Source of the DNA: CAIWHR01 sp963734085
Lineage (GTDB): Bacteria > Pseudomonadota > Gammaproteobacteria > Burkholderiales > Casimicrobiaceae
Direction of reading: 5' to 3'
Assembly: GCA_963734085.1 (NCBI GenBank)
Contig: CAVTFT010000019.1
Location: forward strand, 248,001-312,000
Length of the DNA: 64,000 bases
In this document: piece after piece, positions 7,504-17,110 of the stretch
How positions within the stretch are numbered: the stretch's first letter is position 1
Layout: each line of letters begins with the position of its first letter
Made by a program: the position numbers and the translations under genes
Notes under the pieces: model-generated
Told to the model about the DNA's origin: nothing
Databases searched by the model: none
What the model saw: the letters and a program-made list of their open reading frames with translations, nothing else

Positions 7504-8747
7504 ATCGCAAGCCGGCGTCGCTGCCAATCCGCCCGTGCGGTGATGGGAAACAGAATGGCGTCCTTGCGAAGGCGCGCGAGTTCGATGGCCGCACCCCGGC
7601 GCTGCCGCTGGTAGCCGGTGTGAAGGACCTGCAGCGCGACCGGCTCGCTCACCGGCGCCCCGGCGAGGAAACGCTGTCCTGGAATGAACCGGTGCTGCTC
7701 CCCGTGCCACCAGGCGGTCAACCCCTTGCTCGACGGCCATCGCATATCGGCGTCATCCTCATGGGCTTCCGGTGCGTCGGCGGGTGCATCCTGCTTGAAC
7801 GGAGCCGCCTCGAGATCGACGCCGGTGATCATCGCGAACGCGTTTGCCGCGACTCCCGCCACCGCAGGCTGTTCGATCATTTGCAACAACCATGGGATGA
7901 CGGTCGGATCACCCAGTGCCCCGGCGGCGTCAATCGCCTGTCTCAGGGTCAACTCATTTTTGGCGAGCGACCGGATCAGCCCTCGCGCCCAGCCCGGATC
8001 CCCGGCCCGCATCGCGATCTCAATCGCAAACCCGGACAGCTCCGGATCCTCGATGCCGGTGTTGAATGCGTCCTCGGCAGCCACTTCATCGCCGAAGAGT
8101 GCTGCGGACCATGCCCCCCAGAACCGACACCGTACATCGGGATCTTCCCGACGATCTCTGACAATCGGGACAAGATTCGAACACTTCGTCTCGCCGATCG
8201 CGCGGAGCGCCCGCACACGCAATTCTGCGTCGGCGTCGGTGGCGGCGCTGCGGAACTCCTCCTCGGACTGCACGCGGTGGGCGGCCGTCACGGCAACGGC
8301 CAGTCGTCTGTACTCCGCCCGTTCCGACCGGCGGAGCAACCGGAGCGGAGATTCGATGTCCTTCAAATCCAGCCAGGACAAGGCCGCCACGAGTGCGTCC
8401 ATGAATCGCGCGTTGGCGAGAGCGACTTGCACGATCTGACGCATGGCGTCGAGATCCGCGAGGGAGAAGGCGACGTAGGCGACGACGAAAGCCGCGCCGG
8501 GAGCGTCAGTCGCGAGCCCGCGCCGAGCCAGCGCCAGCCCCGCTGAACCGGCTGTGAGGAGCCCTTCCAGATGCGCGACAATCCGCTCGTCGAGCAGCTC
8601 GAGATCGCGCAGTTCGTAGATCGGCGACCCGACCCCACGCTCGTGCAACCGCCAGAGCATGCCGGCGTCTTCCGCATGCTCCTCGATGACCTCCCCGTTG
8701 AGGAGCGTCGATATTTCCCTAGGCGCGAATCCAGGGATATGCAACAT
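7500..8747 (-). CDS. TIGR02270 family protein, T6SS-associated HEAT-like repeat protein
   Basis: This intact ORF of 415 residues is the only complete member of a family that also left three relics at 1051-2673. The N-terminal part (MLHIPGFAPREISTLLNGEV) is followed by repeated short helix pairs (for example RVRALRAIGE and LRQAIDAAGALGDPTVIPWL) like those of HEAT repeats. It ends with the marker segments MITGVDLE, SKGLTAWWHGEQ, GYQRQRRGAA and WQRRRLAI. It has no signal peptide. The biochemical role of the family is not known to me. It overlaps DUF2169 and follows DUF6484, so it is part of the VgrG payload operon and probably helps deliver or assemble the effector. Confidence 0.87.
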   Translation of the reverse strand: MLHIPGFAPREISTLLNGEVIEEHAEDAGMLWRLHERGVGSPIYELRDLELLDERIVAHLEGLLTAGSAGLALARRGLATDAPGAAFVVAYVAFSLADLDAMRQIVQVALANARFMDALVAALSWLDLKDIESPLRLLRRSERAEYRRLAVAVTAAHRVQSEEEFRSAATDADAELRVRALRAIGETKCSNLVPIVRDRREDPDVRCRFWGAWSAALFGDEVAAEDAFNTGIEDPELSGFAIEIAMRAGDPGWARGLIRSLAKNELTLRQAIDAAGALGDPTVIPWLLQMIEQPAVAGVAANAFAMITGVDLEAAPFKQDAPADAPEAHEDDADMRWPSSKGLTAWWHGEQHRFIPGQRFLAGAPVSEPVALQVLHTGYQRQRRGAAIELARLRKDAILFPITARADWQRRRLAI

Positions 8748-8774
8748 GGCAGTTTGCGGGGTCCAGCATGACGA

Positions 8775-9309
8775 TCAATTCAGTTGAACCGAGCCTCCCT
8801 GCACGCGATTCGGACCGGTCGAACGGCTCAAAATGCGCTCACCCACGATGCGAACGGTTCCATCCTGCTGCAACGTGATGCTGGCTTTGCCGCACTCCAG
8901 GACGAGTTCGCGATGCGCGCTCACGATCATCCGCTCGCCATCGGCCGTGACGTCGACATTTCCAGCCAGTTCCGGCGGCACGGCAGTGCGATCGGTCGCG
9001 CACGACTCCGACGACGATCGGCCGCTGCTGGTCGCCATCTTCGAACAGCAGCACCACCTGCTGCCCGATGTGATCGGCGTGAAGGTCGATTGTGGTTCGG
9101 CCGCGAACGGCGATCGCGTCGCGCCCCTTCAATGCCACAACCGGTATGCGGCCCTTATCCAGTAACGCGAGCAACTCACCAACAGACGCGACATCGCGTC
9201 CAATGGTGGTGGCGCCGTGCTGCGCGGGCTTGAAAAGCAGGTCTTCGAATTCACTGGCAACCGCTGCCGGGGCCGCCTCCTTCTGATCCGTAGAGCTTGG
9301 CTTCGTCAT
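8775..9309 (-). pseudogene. DUF6484 domain protein of the VgrG island, frameshifted
   Basis: One minus frame gives MTKPSSTDQKEAAPAAVASE from 9309 on, then LLALLDKGRIPVVALKGRDA and QQVVLLFEDGDQQRPIVVGV, the signature of DUF6484. A second frame continues with ADGERMIVSAHRELVLECGK and QDGTVRIVGERILSRSTG, ending at 8775. The two meet near 9000, so one base is missing or extra. The reconstructed protein has about 178 residues. Its beta-rich second half resembles the repeating tail of VgrG. It starts 8 bases after the vgrG stop. Members sit next to vgrG in many T6SS islands and may contact the spike; the exact role is not established. Confidence 0.72.
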
Positions 9310-9317
9310 CCGATCCC

Positions 9318-11589
9318 TCAGTTCTGGGTGATCTTCGAACCCTTCATTGCGATGTCCCCGTCGGCCTTGATGTTGATCTTCCCGCTGCCCAGCATCGTGA
9401 TGTCTTTGCCCTTGATCTGAATCGTGCCGTCTTTTTTCATCTCGATACTCGCGTCGCCCGTCTTGAGCACGATTGAATCACCCGCGTCGACCACCCAGTT
9501 TTTCGTGACCTTCGTGGTATCGTCTTTACTCAGCGTCGAAATCCTGGCGCCTGTCACGGCGCGCGTCTCGTCGCCGCCGATGGTCATCGACACGTTCCCG
9601 GTGACGTTCGTCGACTGATCAGCTGTGACGGAAATCGTCCGACCGGCGCCCACGCTGGTCGACTGATTGGCGCCAACGCTTGTAGATTGATTCACGCCGA
9701 CATTCACGGTCTGGTCGAGGCCAACGGTCACCGCTTGTGCCGCGCCAACGGTGATCTCCTGCGCGGCGCCAACGGTTATGGTCTCGTTGACCCCTACCGT
9801 GTGCGTCCGTTGCAACGCGACCGTGCTGTCTCGCTCGCACCGACTGAGATCCCGGTTGCGCCATGGCGCCGATCGTAGCATCGACGTTCTCGTCCGATTC
9901 GAGCCGATCGTAATTCTCAGTGCGACCGACCTCTCGGTACGGTTCACCGATCGTGATCGTCTCGTTGTTGTCGACCGTCTCGGTGCGGTCGTGCTTGACG
10001 TGCGTCGTCTCGTCGTGGTCGATCGTCTTCGTCCGATCGTGGCCCACCGAGTGCGTCTCGTCGTTCTCGACCGCGATGTCCTGGTTCTTCTCCGCGTGCA
10101 GGTAGACCTGCTCCGAGCCCTTCTTGTCCTCGAACCGGAACTCGTTGGCGTTCGCGCCGCTGCCGCCCTTGCTCGAGCGGCTCATGATGCCCGGTCTGGG
10201 TCATGTTCGCCGGGCAGCGTCGTAGGGCGGCATCTGTTCGGCGTTGTAGACACGCCCAGTAATGATTGGCTGGTCGGGATCGCCTTCCAGAAAATCGACG
10301 ATGACCTCCTGTCCGATGCGCGGGATCGCGACCATGCCCCAGTTCTTGCCGGCCCAAGGATGCGATACCCGGATCCAGCACGAGCTGTTCTCGTCGGATC
10401 TTGCCGACACGGTCCCAGTGGAACTGCACCTTCACCCGACCGTACTTGTCGGTGTAGATCTCGTCGCCTTGGGGTCCGACGACGATAGCGGTTTGCGGGC
10501 CTTGCACGGTCGGCTTAGGCGTTATCCGCTGTGACCGAAACGGCTCGCGACTGTTCAGAACGGTGAAAGTGCAGCGGTAATCCGTGCCGCCGCCCTCCAT
10601 CGCCTCATACTCGCTGTATTCGAGGTCGTGGGTCGCGCTGACGATCAGGTACTCGCGGCTTTGGTCCGGGCGTGGGTGTCCGGTCAACTTGAACAGGCTG
10701 CCGGTGCAAAAGCCACGCGCATTTGTCGACCCGGTGGCGATCTCGAATTGCGCCTGAATCTCTTCCAGCCGAGTGCGGACATAATGCTCGCCCTCCGCGG
10801 GCGTCACGTATTCGCCGGGGTAATCGTACATTTCGTAATCCGCCAGCTCGTACTTGCGCGCGATCTTGGTCTTCGATCAGACGTTCGACACTCGGCCCCT
10901 CGAAGTAGAATTCGTCGATGGCGTAGCGACCCGGTTGAACCTCACGCGTAAAATTCCATTCGGATGACCGCATGCTGCTCCGGTCGCACCCGGTCGAGCG
11001 GGATGAAGGGAATCTCCTCATGGTCTTCGAACGCCGAGTGCGCGCTGTAGGAGTCGCTCAACACTAACGTGTGCCGGCCATCGGCATGCTTGAAATAATA
11101 GTAGATCCCCTCCTGCTCCATGAGACGGCTGACGAAGTTGAAATCGGTCTCCCGATACTGAACGCAGTACTCCCATTTGCGGTAGGAGCCCGTCAGATCG
11201 AACTTGACATCCGAGATGCTGTGATCGTCGAACACCTTCTTGATGATCTCCGGTACTTTCAATTCCTGGAAGATCCGGCAATTGGAGGTGCGGGTCAGAA
11301 ACCACAACCAGGGGCGCACCGTAGCGTGATAACGGTGATAACGGCCGTGTGTGCCGATCTGCGAAAAGCGGGTAACAAAGCCGTTGAAATGACGTATCTT
11401 GCTCTTGGGCAGCTCGAGATTGACGGTGACGTTCTTGGAAAGGATCTTGTCGAGATCGATGTCGTTGTGAGTGCTCAAAAGCTCGATCTCGAACTGGCTC
11501 AAGCGGCCCAGCTCCTCGTGCGCATTCATTCGATGAAACAGCAAGACGTCCTTGCCGAGCGGCGTCGTGATTTCCATTGCCCTGGCCAT
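9318..11589 (-). pseudogene. vgrG: VgrG (TssI) spike protein, multiply frameshifted
   Basis: Consecutive minus frames together cover a VgrG of about 757 residues. The gp27-like head is in frame from 11589 (MEITTPLGKDVLLFHRMNAH, LSQFEIELLS, HGRYHRYHATVRPWLWFLT, YCVQYRETDFNFVSRLMEQE). The gp5-like OB region follows (TDKYGRVKVQFHWDR, SHPWAGKNWGMVAIPRIGQE). The beta-helix tail (HVKHDRTETVDNNETITIGE, TVGVNETITVGAAQEITVGA) ends at 9318. Frames change near 10965, 10860, 10405, 10205 and 9870. VgrG forms the piercing trimer at the tip of the Hcp tube and carries PAAR-type cargo. No extra toxin domain follows the tail, so the cargo is encoded by the downstream genes. The breaks may be sequencing artefacts. 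Confidence 0.88.
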
Positions 11590-11689
11590 TCGGACCGTCC
11601 CCTCTTATCTGTATTGCTACGGTATGGCTATCGCTTTGGCGCCTGGACATCCCTGCCCATCGGTCCCCGCGCATTGCCGTGCACCACCG

Positions 11690-13084
11690 CTACATCCTTT
11701 GTTCGCTGCTTGCCTTGCCGTTCTTCCGGCACGCGACTACGAGGCCAGCGACGGGAATGCCGCCTTCCGTCCGCAACACCGCCGAATCCAGGGTTATGTT
11801 GGCGAATCCTAGCTGCCGCAGCAAGCGGCTTAAGTAGGCCGGACTATGGCTGTAGCGGCCGTTCGGATTGAGTTGATAGCCACTACCCGCCGCGGTCTCC
11901 GACGCGCATTCGACGGTGAAGATCAGCAAACCTGCGGTACGCAAGGCCCCAGCCGCCGCTGTGAATACTGCTTCCAACGGACCGAAGTAAACCAGGGTAT
12001 CGGCGGAGACGATCAAGTCAAAGCGATCGACGTGCCGTTCCAGGTATCCCGTCAACTCGGCTCGGACCAGCTCGTCATAGACACCCCGCTGCTGCGCCTT
12101 TGCCAGCATTTGCGACGATAGATCGACGCCGATAAGCTGGCCCACGTAGGGCGCGATGAGCGGACCGCACAGACCGGTCCCGCAGCCCACGTCCAGCGCA
12201 ATGAGACGCTTGGCCGGGGTCGCCTCCCGTGCTGCAAGCGCGTCCGCAATGAGCTGCGGCGCACGGTAGTGAAGACGCTCCAGCTTGGCGTCGAAGCTCC
12301 CGGCAAAGGTGTCGAAGCTCGTCTCGACGTACGCGTCGGAAGCCCGAGCGGGTACATCCTTGCCGGAACATGCGGCAAGCAGATGCAACGCAACCGGGTG
12401 GTTCGGCTCGTCAACCAGCCACTCGCGGTAGACGTTCGCCGCCGCATCGATCTGTCCCAGCGTGTAATAGGCGATTCCGAGCAGCCTTCTGGACTCCGGA
12501 TGGTGGGGGCACAGGGTGATCGCCTTGCAGTAATAGGCCATCGCCTCCTTGACCCGGCCCTGGCTCGACAGAAGATTGCCGAAGTTGTTATGGGCATCCG
12601 CGTGCTCGGGGTTCAGCTCGATCGCCTTGCTGTACGCGGCGAAAGCCTCGTCCACTCGTCGCTGCGCCCTGAGCACGGCCCCCAGATTGTTGTACGCGTC
12701 CGCGTGCCCGGGCTGAAGCGCGATCGCCTTTTGATAGGCCTCGGTCGCCTCCGCCAGCTTGCCGTGCTCGATCAGCACGTTGCCCAGATTGTTGTAGCGA
12801 TTCGGTTGATCCGGGTCGAGGCAAATGGATTGCTCGATAAGCTCGATTGCCTCTTCACTCTTGCCGCGCTGGTGCAACAGCACCCCCAGAAAATGCACCG
12901 CATCAGGCTGACTCGGGTCGCCTTCAATGATCCGCCTATACAAGGCTTCTGCGTCGTCCAAGTGGCCCACGCGATGGGCCTGCAGCGCGAGCGAGAGCGC
13001 GTCTTCCACGCTTACCTCGGAAAGCGTTTCTTGGTCTGGCGCCATCTCGATGGCGTCGTGTGCAGCAATCGGCATTGGCATCAT
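11690..13084 (-). CDS. TPR-repeat protein with C-terminal SAM-dependent methyltransferase domain
   Basis: The ORF is intact. I chose the ATG at 13084 (MMPMPIAAHD), because the in-frame GTG at 13141 adds only a poor extension. Residues about 25-265 are tandem TPR units of about 34 residues, each with the NNLG / AIxLxP pattern. The second half has the SAM-binding motif I LDVGCGTGLCG, then VDLSSQMLAKA and FDLIVSADTLVYFG, which are class I methyltransferase motifs. It lies between clpV and vgrG in the same direction. The substrate is unknown; TPRs suggest that it methylates a bound partner protein, perhaps a T6SS component. This is an uncommon companion for a T6SS cluster. Confidence 0.85.
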   Translation of the reverse strand: MMPMPIAAHDAIEMAPDQETLSEVSVEDALSLALQAHRVGHLDDAEALYRRIIEGDPSQPDAVHFLGVLLHQRGKSEEAIELIEQSICLDPDQPNRYNNLGNVLIEHGKLAEATEAYQKAIALQPGHADAYNNLGAVLRAQRRVDEAFAAYSKAIELNPEHADAHNNFGNLLSSQGRVKEAMAYYCKAITLCPHHPESRRLLGIAYYTLGQIDAAANVYREWLVDEPNHPVALHLLAACSGKDVPARASDAYVETSFDTFAGSFDAKLERLHYRAPQLIADALAAREATPAKRLIALDVGCGTGLCGPLIAPYVGQLIGVDLSSQMLAKAQQRGVYDELVRAELTGYLERHVDRFDLIVSADTLVYFGPLEAVFTAAAGALRTAGLLIFTVECASETAAGSGYQLNPNGRYSHSPAYLSRLLRQLGFANITLDSAVLRTEGGIPVAGLVVACRKNGKASSEQRM

Positions 13085-13149
13085 CTTGTTACGCTCAATC
13101 TCGGTCTCGTCAAACCGGGAGTTCAGTGACACTCTTCGCACGACGCTGG

Positions 13150-13169
13150 GTCCCCGCTTTCGCGGGAAC
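13150..13169. repeat. Small intergenic palindrome (REP-like hairpin)
   Basis: The bases CCCGC and GCGGG pair around a TTTC loop, with weaker flanking pairs (GTC/AAC). Such CCCGC-loop-GCGGG units followed by AACGAC are common dispersed palindromes in proteobacterial intergenic DNA. Here it lies between the clpV stop (13186) and the upstream end of the TPR-methyltransferase gene. Confidence 0.5.
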
Positions 13170-13185
13170 GACGGGAGGCCTGAAC

Positions 13186-15932
13186 TCAGTCAAATCGGTA
13201 ACCCAGGTCCCCTTGCGCCACGTTTACGCTTACTCGCGTCACCGGCCTGCCCTCGACCATGCGCTTCAGAAACTCCTCGCTGAGACGCGGCAGAACCGTG
13301 TTGGTCAGAATGGCGTCGATCATCCGCCCGCCGCTTTCCAGCTCGGTGCAGCGGCTGACGATGAGCTTCACCACGTCGTCGTCGTACTCCAGCGGAATCT
13401 TGTGGTTGTCCACGAACGCGCTTCTTGATGCGGCCGAGCTGCAGACGCGCGATGCGGGCAAGGATCTCGTCCGAAAGCGGGTAATACGGAATCACGACCA
13501 GCCGGCCCAGCAGCGCCGCCGGGAAAGTCTTGAGCAACGGCTCGCGCAAGGCCTTGGCCATCGATTCCGGGTCCGGCATGAGGGCCGGGATCCTTGCACA
13601 TGCTCATGATGAGCTCGGTGCCGACGTTGGTGGTGAGCAGGATGATCGTATTCTTGAAATCGATGTAGCGGCCTTCGCCATCTTCCATCCAGCCCTTGTC
13701 GAACACCTGGAAGAAGATTTCGTGTACATCGGGATGCGCCTTCTCGACTTCGTCAAGCAGCACCACGCTGTAGGGGCGGCGGCGTACGGCTTCGGTCAAG
13801 ATGCCGCCTTCGCCGTAGCCCACGTAGCCGGGAGGCGCGCCTTTCAGCGTCGAAACGGTATGCGCTTCCTGGAACTCGCTCATGTTGATGGTGATGAGGT
13901 TCTGTTCGCCGCCGTAGAGGGCCTCGGCCAGCGCCAGCGCGGTTTCGGTCTTGCCGATGCCGGACGGGCCCGCCAGCATGAAGACGCCGATCGGCTTGTT
14001 GGGGTTGTCGAGCTTGGCGCGCGAGGTCTGGATGCGCCTGGCGATCATCTCGAGCGCCGTGGCGCTGGCCGATGACGCGTTGGTTGAGCGTGTCTGCAAG
14101 CTTGAGCACGGCCTCGATCTCGTTTTTCACCATGCGGCCGACGGGAATTCCGGTCCAGTCGGCGACGACGGACGACACGGCCTGCGCGTCGACGCTCGGC
14201 ATGATCAGCGGCGATTCGCCTTGCAGCTGTTGCAGCTTGTCCTGCAGCGCATGGAGTTCGGTCAGGAGACCGGCGCGCTCGACTTGCGCTCGGAGTTGAG
14301 GCTGCTGCGTCGGCTGCCGCGGCGAGCCAACGAGTTTCTGCTGTCGTCCAGCCGCTGGCGGTAACTTCGACGGGCTTGCCTGCCGGCGCGCAGCTTCGCG
14401 CCGCAACTCGAGGATCGGATCGACCAGCGTCTTCTCCGCGGCCCAGCGCTCGTCGAGCTTGGCGAGCCGTTCGCCGTTCACCGCTCAGCTTCTTCCTCGG
14501 CCTCGGCGCGGCGCTTCCCGACATCGATGCCGATGGCCTCCTCCCGGCCGATGATATCGAGCTCGGTCTCCAGTGCCTTCGATGCGCCTGCCGGCAATCC
14601 TCGACTTCCGCGGCGGCGTGGCATGCTGGCTGATGGCGACGCGGGCGCAAGCCGTGTCGAGAAGGCTCACCGCCTTGTCGGGCAATTGCCGCGCGGGAAT
14701 ATAGCGATGGGAGAGGTGCACGGCGGCCTCGAGCGCTTCGTCGAGCAACTGGACCCGGTGATGCTTTTCCAGGACGAAGGCGACGCCGCGCACCATCAGC
14801 AGCGCCTTCTCCTCGCTCGGTTCGGTCACTTGAATGACCTGGAAGCGGCGGGTCAACGCCGGATCCTTTTCGAAGTACTTCTTGTATTCCGCCCACGTCG
14901 TTGCCGCAATCGTGCGCAGCGTGCCGCGCGCGAGTGCGGGTTTGAGCAGATTGGCCGCGTCGCCGGTGCCGGCCGCGCCACCCGCGCCGATCAGCGTGTG
15001 CGCTTCGTCGATGAACAGAATGATGGGCTTGGGCGAAGCCTGCACTTCGTCGATGACCTGACGCAGCCGGTTCTCGAATTCGCCCTTCATGCTCGCCCCG
15101 GCCTGCAGCAGGCCGATATCGAGCGTGAACAACGAGACGTCCTTCAACGCCGGCGGGACGTCGCCTTTGCGCGATACGTACTGCGAACCCTTCGACGACC
15201 GCGGTCTTGCCGACACCCGCTTCCCCGGTGAGGATCGGGTTATTCTGCCGGCGTCGCATCAGGATATCGACGATCTGCCTGATTTCTTCGTCGCGCCCGC
15301 TGACGGGGTCGATCTCGCCCTTGCGTGCGCGGTCGGTGAGGTCGACGGCGAAGCGCTTGAGGGCCTCCTGCTTGCCCATCTCGGCCGGCGCCATTGCGCC
15401 GCTCGCTTCGCCCGGCGCAGCCATCGACGATCCGCCGTCGCCTTGCAATTGGTCCTCGGGTGAACCGGCAACGATTGCGTCGAATTCATCGGTCAGGATA
15501 TCGACCTTGATGTGCTCGAATTGTCGAGAGATGTTCAACAGCGCATTACGCAACGAGGGCGTCTTCAACAACCCGACAATCAGGTGCCCGGTTCGGACGC
15601 GGCTTTCACCGAACATCAGCGTTCCGTAGACCCAGCCCCGCTCCACCGCCGTTCTCGACATAGATCGACAGGTCCGATATCGACGTGGAGCCGCGCGGCA
15701 GGCGGTCCAGTGCGGCCGTCATGTCTTTCGCGAGGCGCGAGGGGTCGAGATCGAAATGCCGGATGATGCGATGAACGTCGGAATCCTGCGTATTCAAGAT
15801 CTGTTGGAGCCAGTGCTCGAGCTCGACATAGGGGTTGCCGCGCAGCTTGCAGAAGACCGTCGCGCCCTCGATGGCCTTGTACGCAAGGCTGTTCAGCTTG
15901 CCGAACAAGTTGACGCGGCTGATCTCACTCAT
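13186..15932 (-). pseudogene. clpV: T6SS ATPase ClpV (TssH), multiply frameshifted
   Basis: Successive minus frames rebuild a ClpV of about 915 residues. The N domain begins MSEISRVNLFGKLNSLAYKA at 15932. The first AAA+ domain has GEAGVGKTA (Walker A) and ILFIDEAHTL (Walker B). A coiled middle domain follows (LAKLDERWAAEKTLVDPILE). The second AAA+ domain has GPSGIGKTE and VVLLDEVEKAH. The C-terminus ends GDLGYRFD at 13186. Frames change near 15645, 15175, 14630, 14590, 14485, 14060, 13595 and 13425. ClpV disassembles the contracted TssB/TssC sheath for reuse. If the breaks are real, the T6SS cannot recycle its sheath with this gene. All motifs are intact and no substitution damage is evident, which suggests very recent loss or sequence error. 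Confidence 0.9.
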
Positions 15933-16018
15933 GTCGCGCCAACCTTCCTCGCACCGTCGCCATACTTCTGGATTGGCATGTCAAGTTATCGATAACAGGT
16001 TGGCTGTTCGCACGCACG

Positions 16019-17110
16019 TCAGATCGCCCGCAGGTTGTCGGTTGTCGCGCGGAACGCCGTATTGTCCGGGTTCATAAGCCGCTCGGCATCGAGGATCAGG
16101 TCCTGCGCGTCGCCTTCCCGCGTGAAATTCCCGAGCCATGTCGTCCATCCAAGGCGCCCCATCTTTCCGAGTCGAAGTTGCGGAACCTCATCGTGCGCCA
16201 GCACAAGCCGCGCGTCCCACTCCAGTTCAAAGCACAGGTACTGCCGGATCCAGGCGACCAGCTTCGCCAGGGTTGCTCCTCCTGGCAGCAAGCTCTCATA
16301 TCGGTTCAAATTCAAGGGACCCAGCCAAATCCGGATCTTGTGCTGGCGGTCCCACACTCTCGCGCCAACGACGGTGCCTAATCCCAAGGCAGCGCTGGCA
16401 TCGCCGGCACCGAGTCGCGTCTGTTGCGCCCGCGGCAGCGCCATCCAATGGCCGACGAATTGCTCGATCCGCGCCACCACGCGGAAATAGCTCGACAACA
16501 ATGCCGCGAGGCCGTCGCAGTTCCGCACGTGACGCACCAGCAACCCCGAGAAGAAGAGCTTCGCGAAGTCGGAAACCTCATCCCGGTTGCGCACGCGCGA
16601 TGCGCCGACCCCGACCAAGGAACCGACGTAGACCGCAAAGCGCTGGTCGTCTGGTCGGTCTAGGCTCACGGTCGGCTGCGCCTGAGCCCAGGCGCGGTAG
16701 AAGAAGGCGAGGAATCGATGGTGAATGACGTCGAGAAAACGCGAGAAGGTCCTGTCGCCCCCGTGCAGGAGCCGCTCTCGCGCGTACTCGGTCAGATGCA
16801 AGGGCAACGGCCCATTCGGTCCGAGCAAGCCGAAAAAGCGCACCTGGAGTCGCGCGGGGAAGCCGTCGGTCGATGGCTCGAATGACGACAGCGTTGCCGG
16901 TGCGAAGGCGAGCGACGGCTCCTGCGCCAATCGCAGTACTTCATCGGCAGGGCGCAAGGCTTGTCCTATCCTTGGCTTGTCGACGAACAGACACTCGAGG
17001 TGCCGAAGTGTCTGAAAGAAGTCGAAGTCAAATGGCTTCTCTTCGAGAGCACGGAGCAACTGCTGCGTCCGCGCTAGAGTATTGGCCGCGCTCCGCACCT
17101 TGGCACCCAT
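16019..17110 (-). CDS. tssG: T6SS baseplate protein TssG
   Basis: This intact ORF of 363 residues has the family landmarks FDFFQTLRHLECLF (about 28-41), RLQVRFFGLLGPNGPLPLHL (about 93-112), LDVIHHRFLAFFYRAWAQ, SGLLVRHVRNCDGL and RIWLGPLNLNRYESLLPGG. TssG joins two copies of TssF and TssK to form the wedge of the T6SS baseplate. The gene overlaps the end of tssF by 37 bases, so the two are translationally coupled. Gene order tssE-tssF-tssG-clpV on this strand is the standard T6SS arrangement. Confidence 0.95.
   Translation of the reverse strand: MGAKVRSAANTLARTQQLLRALEEKPFDFDFFQTLRHLECLFVDKPRIGQALRPADEVLRLAQEPSLAFAPATLSSFEPSTDGFPARLQVRFFGLLGPNGPLPLHLTEYARERLLHGGDRTFSRFLDVIHHRFLAFFYRAWAQAQPTVSLDRPDDQRFAVYVGSLVGVGASRVRNRDEVSDFAKLFFSGLLVRHVRNCDGLAALLSSYFRVVARIEQFVGHWMALPRAQQTRLGAGDASAALGLGTVVGARVWDRQHKIRIWLGPLNLNRYESLLPGGATLAKLVAWIRQYLCFELEWDARLVLAHDEVPQLRLGKMGRLGWTTWLGNFTREGDAQDLILDAERLMNPDNTAFRATTDNLRAI

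Noticed and set aside
9600..10100. Periodic short repeats that could suggest a CRISPR or satellite array
   Set aside because: The periodicity is the codon-level image of the VgrG beta-helix tail (TVGxxQ / DRTETV repeats). Units are degenerate and lack constant repeats with unique spacers.
4238..16000. Frameshifts as programmed phase variation
   Set aside because: The breaks are not at long simple-sequence tracts; most fall in mixed sequence or runs of three to five bases and occur several times per gene, which does not fit on/off switching.
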